Positions 1 through 8,100 of a stretch of DNA of 15,076 nucleotides are shown here, in pieces. Below the pieces are notes generated by a model. The model ran no database searches and was not told where the DNA came from. It was given only the letters and a program-made list of their open reading frames with translations. The translations under genes were made by a program, and so were the position numbers. Source of the stretch: Sergeia podlipaevii (Eukaryota; Euglenozoa; Kinetoplastea; Trypanosomatida; Trypanosomatidae); NCBI GenBank assembly GCA_030849805.1, contig JASANZ010001781.1, positions 1-15,076 on the forward strand, in the 5' to 3' direction. The number at the start of each line of letters is the position of its first letter. Position 1 is the first letter of the stretch.

Positions 1-508
1 CCATCAGACCCTCAAAGTCAAGACCAATCGTCTTGGCGTTGTAGTAGCGATACTTACCAATGTGTTTATACCCAGCCTTTGTAAAGATCGCATGATGGTT
101 AGGCCACGTAGGATCAGACAGATACACATGGACCTTCTCTTTGTCAAACGTGCAGGCGAGGAAATCCGCGCCGATGGACACAGCACCGGTACCGCTGATA
201 GTCTGCACGCCCACTACGTTTTCCTCGTCCACTGAGTCAGCGTAGAGCATTTTCACCGCGGCTTTCACGAATCCAGCGTGGCCGGCGATGGGTAAGTACT
301 CGTGATCAAAATTGCTCTCGAGCACACGCCTCTCCGCGGCACGCACCACCTTGAGAGGGTAAGGCTTGCCCTGATCGTCACGGTAGGCGCCGATGACCAG
401 ATTTGCTTTCGGAGCCTTAGCGGCCTTGGCTTTGCCGGCAAGAAAGAAGATACCATCCGGGGGCATCGCCTGCAGCTTGCCCCAGCGATCGTGGTGGACA
501 GAAGGCAT
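1..508 (-). CDS. ASAT: Aspartate aminotransferase, cytosolic type (N-terminal part, cut by window edge)
   Basis: This is a PLP-dependent class I aminotransferase that interconverts aspartate plus 2-oxoglutarate and oxaloacetate plus glutamate. From the ATG at 506-508 the minus strand is open for 169 codons to the window edge, so about 60% of a usual ~400-residue protein is missing, including the catalytic lysine. Visible family marks are NLVIGAYRDDQGKPYPL near the N-terminus, HEYLPI (Tyr71, equivalent of Tyr70 in pig enzyme numbering), SGTGA (Ser105-Gly106-Thr107, the PLP-phosphate contact), and SDPTWPNH (Trp135, the residue stacking on the cofactor), followed by a KTIGLDFEGLM segment. The N-terminus MPSVHHDRWGKLQ is not an obvious mitochondrial presequence, and its wording resembles trypanosomatid cytosolic isoforms. 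A glycosomal C-terminal signal cannot be checked. The ATG is the first one downstream of the predicted splice acceptor near 593. The family is certain; the isoform and compartment are inferred. Confidence 0.95.
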   Translation of the reverse strand, partial: MPSVHHDRWGKLQAMPPDGIFFLAGKAKAAKAPKANLVIGAYRDDQGKPYPLKVVRAAERRVLESNFDHEYLPIAGHAGFVKAAVKMLYADSVDEENVVGVQTISGTGAVSIGADFLACTFDKEKVHVYLSDPTWPNHHAIFTKAGYKHIGKYRYYNAKTIGLDFEGLM

Positions 509-592
509 ATTTTACAATATATATATGTATATATATGCCCGTGACTAGTCGTGGTTGAATGTGCTTGTTTCTTTTTCAGACAAGTTCTTTCT

Positions 593-594
593 CT
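593..594 (-). promoter_or_regulatory. Predicted trans-splice acceptor for the aminotransferase gene
   Basis: On the minus strand a T-rich tract (complement of 605-625) is followed by an A-run and then the first AG at 594-593. This would leave a 5' UTR of about 85 nt with no upstream ATG. A second AG lies 2 nt further. This is inferred from the polypyrimidine-then-first-AG rule of kinetoplastids; the A-run between tract and AG weakens it. Confidence 0.4.
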
Positions 595-642
595 TTTTTT
601 TTTTAAAAAAAAAAAATAAATAAATGTTAATGCCTTCCTTTT

Positions 643-668
643 GAATAAATAAATAAATAAATAAATAT
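643..668. repeat. Tetranucleotide AAAT/AATA microsatellite
   Basis: About six tandem copies of a TAAA-phase tetranucleotide, followed directly by TA-rich sequence. A shorter AAATAAAT run lies at 614-624. It sits in the spacer and has no coding role. Confidence 0.8.
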
Positions 669-1251
669 GTAAATATATATATACAGAATTCTTTTTTTTA
701 TGTTGATATCGGTAGAATAAGTGTATGATTTTTTTCTTTTTTTTTTTGGTATGCAGAGTACGTGCTAAATCTAATATTTTAAATCAACAACAGCAATAAA
801 GAAAAAAAGAAACAGATAAAAAAGGATGACATAAAAGTATTAGGAATAGATGCACAGCAGCACAAGAATGACCTCCTCCCCACCATCACAGAGATAGCAA
901 AAGAAAAAAAGACCTCTTGCAAAGGAGTGAGAGAGGGAGAGAAGATAAAAGGAATATGCTGCATTCAACTGCTAGTGTGAGTCAGAAAAATTGAGATACC
1001 ACCCGCAATTCAATTGTTCTTTATCCATATGTATTCGTATTTTGATTTTAGTCACATTATATTGAGGTGAAAATGTCATTGCAGCACCACGGAAGCAAAA
1101 AATAATAATAATAGAAATGAAGGTCTATAACATTGAATGAGCCAGCGTACCTTATATCTATAAAGCGAACAAAACAGGCACAAGTGTGAATGAAAATAGA
1201 AAATAAAAAAATAAAAAAAATGATCAGCGCCACAGTATCATCTCGGTGATG

Positions 1252-1271
1252 ATGCCGTAGCGCTACGTCAT
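1252..1271. repeat. Imperfect palindrome, 20 nt
   Basis: A perfect 12-nt palindrome, CGTAGCGCTACG, at 1256-1267 is extended by ATG on the left and CAT on the right across one mismatched pair. It can form a hairpin on either strand. It stands in a short GC-richer island after about 700 bases of AT-rich spacer. No function is assigned. Confidence 0.6.
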
Positions 1272-1612
1272 GGACTTTGCCAGTCCACCCACCGTACGCA
1301 CACAGAGGAGATCGCCCCCTTACCCCCTTTTTTTGCTATTATAGACACATGTTGTAGTACACAAGCAACGCAATGCGCAGAAAGCATCCATTGAAATCCA
1401 GACAGACAAATCGTAATGAGCTCTGCAAAGAGGGAGAAGGATATACACCCCAGTATATGAATAACCACAACTTACATCTCGATCCTTGGAGATATGGGCA
1501 GACGAGGATGAGGACTGAGGATACCGCCGAGCACACCCAAAAAAGTCAATCGTCGTCGTCGTCGTCGCTGCAAAGATGCCAATCAGGGGAAGCTGATGGT
1601 AGTTACTTGGGC

Positions 1613-2700
1613 TTAGAGAGATGCACCCAACAGTGTAGCAATGATAGCCTTCACGTTTTCGTGCCTAGGCAGTTCATCGAGATCAAAGCAGAGCTGGAAA
1701 GTGTTGTCGGTGATGTAAAAGAGCCAGGGGTCCTGCTTGACGTCGCCAGTGGTGGACGATGTTTTTAAGAGTTTCCTCGACTGCTGGGCAGTAGTCCATC
1801 ATACCATCAGTGCCTCCGAGCTTACCATGAGAGAAGTACCGATAACTGATTGGTAGAAACCGGGTATTTTTTTCTTTATGCTGCACTTACCGATCCCCTC
1901 TGTCTGGAGCTGGTGTACAGCATGTTGTCCGTAACGGCATCGCAGAACACGGACGGGAACTGCAGCACGCCATTCTTTCCGCACGTGCCATTGTGCAGGG
2001 CACACCCAGCATTCTTGCCCCACGCCAACGATGTCAATGTTGGTATCCGCCGTATTAATACGCCTGTAGTACCCTAGGTCCTCCATCGCAGCAAGCGTCA
2101 TCGCAGTGTAAAAGCCATTGCTCTCAATGCCAGACATGATCTCATCGCATGCGTTGCGGCGCTTCCAGTGAGAGCCAAAGGTACCTTGGACACCCACGCC
2201 CTCCAGCTCCATACCAATCGCGCTGTCGCACCCGTAGTGCTCCCTCGTGCGCCGCAAGACATTGGGGCTGTTCATCACAGTGACGTCGACCTTGTTGCGG
2301 GGTGTGGGTACAGTTGTAAGAAGTTTTTTTTATTTTTATTATCAGAAAACAGCTGTGCAGAGAAAAGCCAAGCACATGCAGGATCTCCGTGCGCAATGGC
2401 ACACCAAGTGATCTGGTCGTCCTTTTAATGAACTTTGGGCGATATGTTCAACACACCGACAGCAGAGCGAGACCTTGTTCAAGGGGTTCACGGCGCAAGT
2501 TGTGTCCCCCGCCCCGGTGTCGTCTTGCGATGGCGCTACAGACACGTAAAAGGACAAAGTCAGTCACGCCCCACGCCAAGTAGATGGTGGAGAAATGGTA
2601 TAGTGAGCTGGCTGCAGACGCTATCAGTGAACGTTGGCACCTTGATCACCCTGAATGTACGGTTGACATTCAGCTTTCCAGTATGCATCTTGATATCAAT
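1613..2700 (-). pseudogene. GP63: Leishmanolysin/GP63 surface metalloprotease (M8) relic, multiple frameshifts
   Basis: This is a decayed copy of the GPI-anchored zinc protease GP63. Fragments appear in the family order: IKVPTFTDSVCSQLTIP (frame open 2700-2560), FVLYVSVAPS with TTCAVNPLNK, VGVLNISPK, the zinc motif, MNSPNVLRRTREHYGC, GSHWKRRN (third zinc-ligand His codon 2170-2168), GFYTAMTLAAMEDLGYYR (Met-turn region), WGKNAGCALHNGTC, QFPSVFCDAVTDNMLY and GGTDGMMDYCPAV. Breaks seen: stop 2560-2562; shift at the T-run 2548-2551; shift near 2461-2475; stop 2425-2427; one extra G at 2388 splitting the HExxH motif (His 2391-2389, then EILH in the next frame); an A-rich insertion at about 2318-2345; a shift near 2025-2031; stop 1876-1878 followed by an A-run shift; a shift at the A5 run 1762-1766. 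After that the frame reads to a stop at 1613-1615 through FYITDNTFQLCFD, only weakly GP63-like. With this many lesions it cannot encode an active protease. Confidence 0.92.
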
Positions 2701-3121
2701 GATCACCCCACCCCCCTCCAAACACACACACGCATATCAAAACTTTAATGATAGAGAGCATCACAAACGCAAAAAGTATCGTACTTCCCGATGGTTTCGT
2801 GACATTTTTTTTTTTTAATAGAAAAAAAAATTCAAGAGTGTGTCATGAGCCCAACAATAAATGGAATATTTGGAGGTGCCAACGAGAGGCTTTAGTCAAG
2901 CTTATTTCAGTTCCGCTCGATAAAGCGACGTCACCTGCTATACGAGGTACCACGTCGATTGCCACTGCTGGAGTTCCACTATCATTCACCAGAGCTACTC
3001 CTGCCGGTGTGGCGGCAGTGTCAGAAGACAATACGCGCTGCTTTTCATCTTTCACTACGATGCAACACTCAACCTGGTCTTGCATGTGTTTTCGTAAACG
3101 TTGCTTCTTATGCTTTGCCAC
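2701..3121 (-). pseudogene. Probable N-terminal part of the GP63 relic, not recognisable
   Basis: This stretch occupies the place where the signal, propeptide and N-terminal region of GP63 should lie, and its length (about 140 codons) is about right. One minus-strand frame is open from the end of the upstream spacer to a stop at 2843. Its only internal ATGs come late: MQDQVECCIVVKDEKQRVL starts near 3083. I cannot align it to GP63 with confidence. At 2701-2842 there are an A-run on the minus strand near 2808-2829, a G-run (2706-2717 complement) and a short GT run, which look like insertions into the gene. It could instead be unrelated spacer. Confidence 0.35.
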
Positions 3122-3916
3122 TAAGGCTGAGATGAAAGCACAGGGATATCACTATTGAGTGTTTGGTATGTGAGTCTGTTCTGCCTCACACGCACGCTTG
3201 TATGATCAGCATTTCCCTCTACTTGCGGTGAGACAAGAAACGTGCATGTGAACGACAAGAGTAAATGAACAGAAGAGAAAGAGAGAGAGAGAGAAAAAGA
3301 GGGAGGGAGCAACAGAAATGAAGAAAAGGATGTCATCACAGTAGGTGAGTGAGTCAAGAGACGAAGCACAGCAGCAGCAGAGGTACAGTATGCATATACG
3401 CATAAACATCTATTCCGTGCTTCTCTTCATTTATCAATAAACGGGTATATGAGCGGTGACCCATAGGACATAAAATTATTAGTGCTTCATATATATGCAT
3501 AGAAGCCTCAAACACTCGCACATATACATATGCTGTTGTATATAATGCACATTTATAAAGGAAAAATAGCTGAAGAGAAGGAGAGATAATAAACGAAAAG
3601 AAAAAACTATCAAATAAACACACGCGGGAGCCTCGCTCCCTCTCCTCCCCTTAAATGGACACGCAGTTGGGAACAAGAGAGAGAGAGAGGATCAGAAGTA
3701 GATAAAATGAAATCAATACTAAAAAAAAAAAAGAGATAAGCATGTATGCATACACGAACATAAATCTCTATATATATATGTGTTAATATATTTAACGTGC
3801 AGGGAAAGCTTTCGTAAGCAGATAAAGATGGTTCTGAATACCCCCAAAATTAGACTTCCTTGTGTTTTCCTCGTTCACAAAGAAGATCAATAAAAATGTG
3901 CTTGTGCTCCTCCAGA
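3122..3916. other. Spacer between the four-membrane-segment gene and the GP63 relic
   Basis: No gene is supported. Minus-strand open frames of 80-90 codons here are phenylalanine, serine and leucine rich translations of pyrimidine tracts. The stretch holds purine tracts on the plus strand (GA runs at about 3277-3293 and 3677-3690) that serve as polypyrimidine tracts on the transcribed strand, a poly-A run at 3721-3732 and a TA run near 3769-3780. It should contain the 3' UTR of the upstream gene and the 5' region of the GP63 gene. Confidence 0.65.
3222..3223 (-). promoter_or_regulatory. Predicted trans-splice acceptor retained in front of the GP63 relic
   Basis: The minus strand reads a long polypyrimidine tract (complement of about 3269-3330, with a (CT)n core), then no AG until 3223-3222. 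The first ATG after it, at 3212, opens an 8-codon frame only, consistent with the loss of a proper start. The signal looks intact although the gene is dead. Confidence 0.5.
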
Positions 3917-4489
3917 CTAGCACCACACTGTGTAAATAAATAACAAGACCACACGCAGGATGGCCACTGCGATATAGGTGACCATGTTCTCCTTTGGTGT
4001 AGAAAGGTAGAAGATGCAAGTGCACGTTAGTATTGAGGTGACAATCAAAACACATAGCCAGATCTTATAAACAATGCCGTGTGCTGAGGGAGGATGTACT
4101 ATCTGTTTCACGATATCAATCACCAGCGTAAGAGCACACACCGCAGCTTCGGCGGCGCAGGGCAAAGTGAATATTAGTGCCAACGCTTCCAGACGATACC
4201 CATCGTCGTGAGGGTCAGGACGCTGTGAGTGTTTGAGTATCCGCAGCGAAATGATGCACATAACGAAAAACACCACCATGCTCACCAAGAGAATGAATAT
4301 AGCCATCCAAAAACATCTATCCGTTGTCATGCACCGTTGTAGCTGCGGCTGAGTAACTTCGTGCAGATCACCTTCCTGCTGTTGTTGATGTTGATTTTCC
4401 ATCAGGGCATTCGTTTCCCCCGCCTGTGTGCTGGTGGCATCGGAGAACAAGGGATGCTCCTCTGCGCATTGCGGCACGGGATCATACAT
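3917..4489 (-). CDS. Hypothetical four-membrane-segment protein with short polyQ, 190 aa
   Basis: I do not recognise the family. From the ATG at 4487-4489 the protein has a polar N-terminus of about 58 residues with an HQQQQ run (34-38), then four hydrophobic segments at about 60-82, 101-127, 140-162 and 168-188, ending six residues after a VLLFIY stretch with a C-terminal Cys. The loop between segments 1 and 2 is short and charged (LKHSQRPDPHDDGYR); the other loops are very short. Size and four segments recall amastins, but there is no long Cys- and Trp-containing loop after segment 1, so I do not call it one. A MARVEL-like or other small tetraspan protein is equally possible. The start is chosen because no ATG lies between it and the predicted splice acceptor at 4544-4545. 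The same frame stays open to an ATG at 4945, but that extension reads like spacer. Confidence 0.8.
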   Translation of the reverse strand: MYDPVPQCAEEHPLFSDATSTQAGETNALMENQHQQQQEGDLHEVTQPQLQRCMTTDRCFWMAIFILLVSMVVFFVMCIISLRILKHSQRPDPHDDGYRLEALALIFTLPCAAEAAVCALTLVIDIVKQIVHPPSAHGIVYKIWLCVLIVTSILTCTCIFYLSTPKENMVTYIAVAILRVVLLFIYTVWC

Positions 4490-4543
4490 GGCTAATATAT
4501 ATATAGTTGTGGTTATTCTTTGTTTTGAGCTGACCTTTAGAAA

Positions 4544-4545
4544 CT
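4544..4545 (-). promoter_or_regulatory. Predicted trans-splice acceptor for the four-membrane-segment gene
   Basis: The minus strand reads a C/T-rich tract (complement of about 4547-4566) ending directly in CAG, with AG at 4545-4544. This leaves a 5' UTR of about 54 nt, without upstream ATG, before the start at 4489. It supports the short form of the protein. Confidence 0.55.
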
Positions 4546-5136
4546 GGAGAGCGAGCAGGAAGAGGTGTTCTCTCTTTCTATCTCCCTTCTGAATATATAT
4601 ATTTTTTTCTGTATCGCTCTCCCCCTTTTTTATTTCAGTTTTATGATATGTATGTATATATATTTCTTTTTGTCCAGAGGCGGATGTATTTGATTGTGAT
4701 GATGACTGTTTCCTCTGTACAAGATTGAAAACAAAACAAAGCAAAAAAAAAAATACAACCTTATCAGCGGAGAGGATAAGAAGTGAAAAGCGGACATGAA
4801 TACACAATTGAAGGGGAGAGAGGAGGAAGAGGGGGAAGGGAGAGAGGACGGAGTTACTCCCCTCCCTTCCCATTAGTAAATACAAAGCCAAGAAAGGGAA
4901 AAACAAAAGAGAGAGAAAGATTATGATAGCAATAAATATGCCCATTGCGTCTTGTTGTCTTGCGCATAGCGATGGCTAGATAAACATATATAAGTAAAAC
5001 ATATGATTAAGGAATGACAGTAACAATACGCGCAATATGATCAAAAGCAGATAGAAATATATATATATATATAATAGAAAAGTGATGGGAAGCGTGGGGG
5101 AGGGAGAGAGAGAGAGAAAGAGAATGATGGTTGACT

Positions 5137-5168
5137 CCCCCCCCCTCCCCTCCCTCCCTCCCTCCCTT
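5137..5168 (-). other. G-quadruplex-type G-tract run on the transcribed strand
   Basis: The plus strand is C9 T C4 T followed by four CCCT units. The minus (transcribed) strand therefore has at least five G-runs of three or more separated by single A, which fits the canonical quadruplex pattern with loops of 1 nt. It lies in the spacer between two genes, just beyond the last stop of the upstream frame. Confidence 0.75.
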
Positions 5169-5198
5169 TCTTGTGTCTTCTCAGCACACACATATTAC

Positions 5199-8100
5199 TC
5201 ATTTTCTCTTTTCTTTTTCCAAATGATGAAAGGAAAAAGAGAAAAAATATGGGGAAAAAGAAAAAAAGGGAGAAGGGCCACATTCTTTTTTNGACTGAGG
5301 GCTCGTTGGTTTCAGCCGACGCTGCCGGTCTTCCATCTGCAATACCGTCACCATCGACAGAGGGATCTTCGGAGCGGTAGAGCGGCTTAGACCCACGGGG
5401 GAATAGGTGAGAGCAAACCCACTACCACCCCCACCACCAATGGTGGCGACCGTGGCGGCCTGGCTGCTCATGTCTTCACTCCCATGCCACGTGGTGGCGA
5501 GTGCTACATTCGGACTATCTTCCCCCTCCACGCCTCCCTCCTTGTTCTCTGTACTATCAAAGGTACCACTAGTGCTGAAGCCAGCTTCGCACCCTGTGGT
5601 ACTTGCGTTGGCAGGTGAGCGCATGATGGCAGTACTCAGCGATGCTCGGCTTGAGCCACGATGATGATGTTTTTGTGGTTGATTAGTGACAGCAGCAGCA
5701 GCGGCAACACTCGCTGCTCTTCGCGTTGCAGCACCAGAGAAGTGGTAAGGAGGAAGCACCACCTTTGCCATACATGGCGTTTTCATTGCCGCCGCTGCTG
5801 CTCCTGCCGCCGCCACCGTGTGGGAGGTGCCCAGCGAGAGGGGTTGGCCCTTGAAGCTAGCAGGTAAAGCATAGTTTGTTGCTGCTGCGCTACCACCACC
5901 AGCTCCACCGCCAAGACTGACCATGCTCATTAACAAGTCACAAGTGTCACGGCGAAACGACGTGGTCATACTGGGGAGATCATAATCCGCAAAGGAAACA
6001 TTAATAGGGCTCCCTCCATTTCCACCACCACCACAGGCAGCAGCAGCATCGCAACTCTGTTGCTGTTGCTGATTGTACTTGTGCGCCTCCATGACGGCTG
6101 CAACGGTGCTCCAGCTCCAGTTCTGGGACTGCATAGGAGTGAACTTGAGTGCCACCATTACTTCCAGCAAGGCACTGGGGTTATTCCTGCTGAAGGCCTC
6201 GCAGCAACAAGCATTCATGCTACTATCATCATTGAAGTTGCTGCTGTAGTTGCTGTAGGCTCGAGGACTGCGTTGAACCCGCTTCACGCTGATGACATCA
6301 CAGCTGTCTTCTTGATGTTGCTGTTGTCGCTGCTGCTGTTGCTGAGCAGTGGTGGTCTCTTGTAGTACTGTCTTTGTCGATGCTGTTTCATCCCTAGCGC
6401 CCGCAGCCGCAGCAGTGGTGGTAGAAGTAGTAGTGGCGACGGCGGCAGTGGTGGTGGCGGTGACACCCTCATGCTGGATGTCTCTTCTTATGAAGGTTGG
6501 CAGAGAACCAGCGGGGTTGCGAAAAGGAGCGTGGCTATCGCCAAGATCTCCTCCTAGTCCGTTGCTGCTGCTGTTGTTGTTGTTGTTCCGATGCATCATT
6601 TCTGAGAAGGTTCCGCTAGCGCACGCCCCGAAGCTGTTTGAAAGACTGCTAGCCACGTGATGCTGTTCCCCCCCTTCCGTCACGCTGAGTCGCTCGTCGA
6701 CGGCCGTGCTGTCAGTATCGTCGTTGATCGACATACCAAACGTGCCAAGGAGGCAGCAGAGAGCAGTAGGTTGTTGCTTCCTTGTATCGTCATAAGGAGC
6801 CCCAGCGGTAGTCGTCTGCTGAGCACTAGCAGCAGCTGAAGCAAAATCGCCATTCATCACCACGGATGGTGGTGGCGGCGGTGGTGGGGTGCCATGAGTG
6901 AGGTCACTCATGTAGTTGCTGCCAGTAATGCTCCTGCGCGCTTCACCTGAGTGATGGCCAGTGCTGGAAGACGCGACAGTCGTCTTTTTCCCTTCTCGCA
7001 GCCTCTTGATACGAGCCTTCTCAAGATATGCGTAACAGGCAGACTCGTCTGCTATTGCGGATTGTTTTGCGGATGAAAAGTGGTTGAAAGCGTATGGATG
7101 ATGATGATGATCCCTCGTGGCAGCGCTAGCAGGACCACTCACTCCAAGTTTTTCAGCTGCGGCAGCGAAGGCAGTGCGATGCTGTCGCTGCTGTTGGCAG
7201 CTGTAATCGTGATGCGTCTCTGGGATCTCAGGATCTTCGTTCCTCTCCGCTCGCTCCGCAACGTCTTGCTGCACACTGTCCGCGGTCGCCATGCGGTTGT
7301 TCAGTACGGCACGCAGTTGCGCTAGACTTGCCACAGCGCCTCCAGAGTGCTGGCTACTCGCACCCTTCACATCGTCGACGGTCAGCGACAACTCTTTATT
7401 TGAAATATTAGCTATACGCTCAAGTGCCGCTGTGCACCTCTCCTCTCGCGAGTCGCCATCGCGTGTGGTTCCGTGTTTCCCAACCGATGACGACAGCGGA
7501 GGATGCTCCAAGGTGGCAGCAACGGCTGCAGCAGCTCCGCAGGCTCGACTATCAACCTCGAGAGCCGCACCACTGGGTTTGCTTGGCACAGAAGAAAGAA
7601 GTGCTGGCATCGATGGTGGCAACAGACCTGGAGCGCGGGTGCCGTGTGTAGAAGAAGTACCGTCATGACGCGCAGTATTGTGATTATGGTTGTTGTTGTT
7701 GTTGCTGTCTGCCCCGCCGCCACTGATCTGAGGACCGTTCGTCGTCGCCGCAGCAGTAGACGTGGGGGCAACGAAGCTAGGGAGACTAATACGGATGGAG
7801 CGCGTACCATCGACTGCAGATGTCGCTGCTGTTGAGGACCTCGCCGCCGTCGCTGATGGCTTGACAGAGGAAGAGGCCAATACTGCTGATGAGGCATCCT
7901 GCTGTTGCTGCTGTTGTTGCTGCTGGTGGGCTATTGATATCTTTCTCATCCTTTGCCAGAACGGTAATTCTTCCTCCTCTTCTGCTTCTGCTATTCGTTT
8001 GCATTTTAACCGAATCTTTTCCCCTACTGTTACTGCTGCTTTTCCTTCAGAGCCAAGGAGAGTATTGCTATACTCCTCTTCATCTTGCCATCCTTGCCAA

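Larger units (their letters stand above)
509..1612. other. AT-rich spacer upstream of the aminotransferase gene
   Basis: No convincing gene is seen. The right part (about 509-1220) is very AT-rich, with (TA)n near 518-538, an AAAT/AATA repeat at about 643-668, further TA runs near 674-682 and several poly-A or poly-T tracts. The left end holds the presumed 5' UTR of the aminotransferase. A less AT-rich stretch at about 1225-1612 carries the imperfect palindrome at 1252-1271 and a (TCG)n run near 1549-1567. It may be decayed 3' sequence of the gp63 relic, but no frame stays recognisable. Confidence 0.6.
4490..5198. other. Spacer upstream of the four-membrane-segment gene
   Basis: No independent gene is supported. 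The stretch holds TA runs (about 4495-4505 and 5057-5073), purine-rich plus-strand tracts (4813-4850 and 5099-5125) that are pyrimidine tracts on the transcribed strand, and the C-rich block at 5137-5168. The minus frame of the downstream gene remains open back to an ATG at 4945 and would add 152 residues beginning with a very hydrophobic segment. Its composition follows the pyrimidine tracts, so I treat it as untranslated. Confidence 0.6.

Noticed and set aside
1221..1260. C/D-box-like small nucleolar RNA (TGATGA and CTGA words)
   Set aside because: The words are short and occur by chance in this composition. On neither strand is there a properly spaced C, D', C', D order with a terminal stem.
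1373..1768. Plus-strand open frame of 131 codons with an ATG
   Set aside because: It runs antisense to GP63-derived sequence, has repeat-like serine composition, and every supported gene is on the minus strand. The minus strand explains part of it (FYITDNTFQLCFD).
1613..2700. The GP63 breaks as simple sequencing errors
   Set aside because: There are about nine breaks, including in-frame stops that are not indels, within 1.1 kb, while 8 kb of adjacent coding sequence full of homopolymer-like repeats stays open. Error cannot be fully excluded without reads.
3917..4489. Amastin identity for the four-membrane-segment protein
   Set aside because: Size and segment number fit, but the long extracellular loop with the conserved Cys and Trp residues is missing and the N-terminal tail is long and polar.
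5041..5283. Separate 80-codon gene at the end of the 1242-residue frame
   Set aside because: Its sequence is the polypyrimidine tract and the G-run block translated. It would matter only as an alternative C-terminus if the ambiguous base hides a frame shift.
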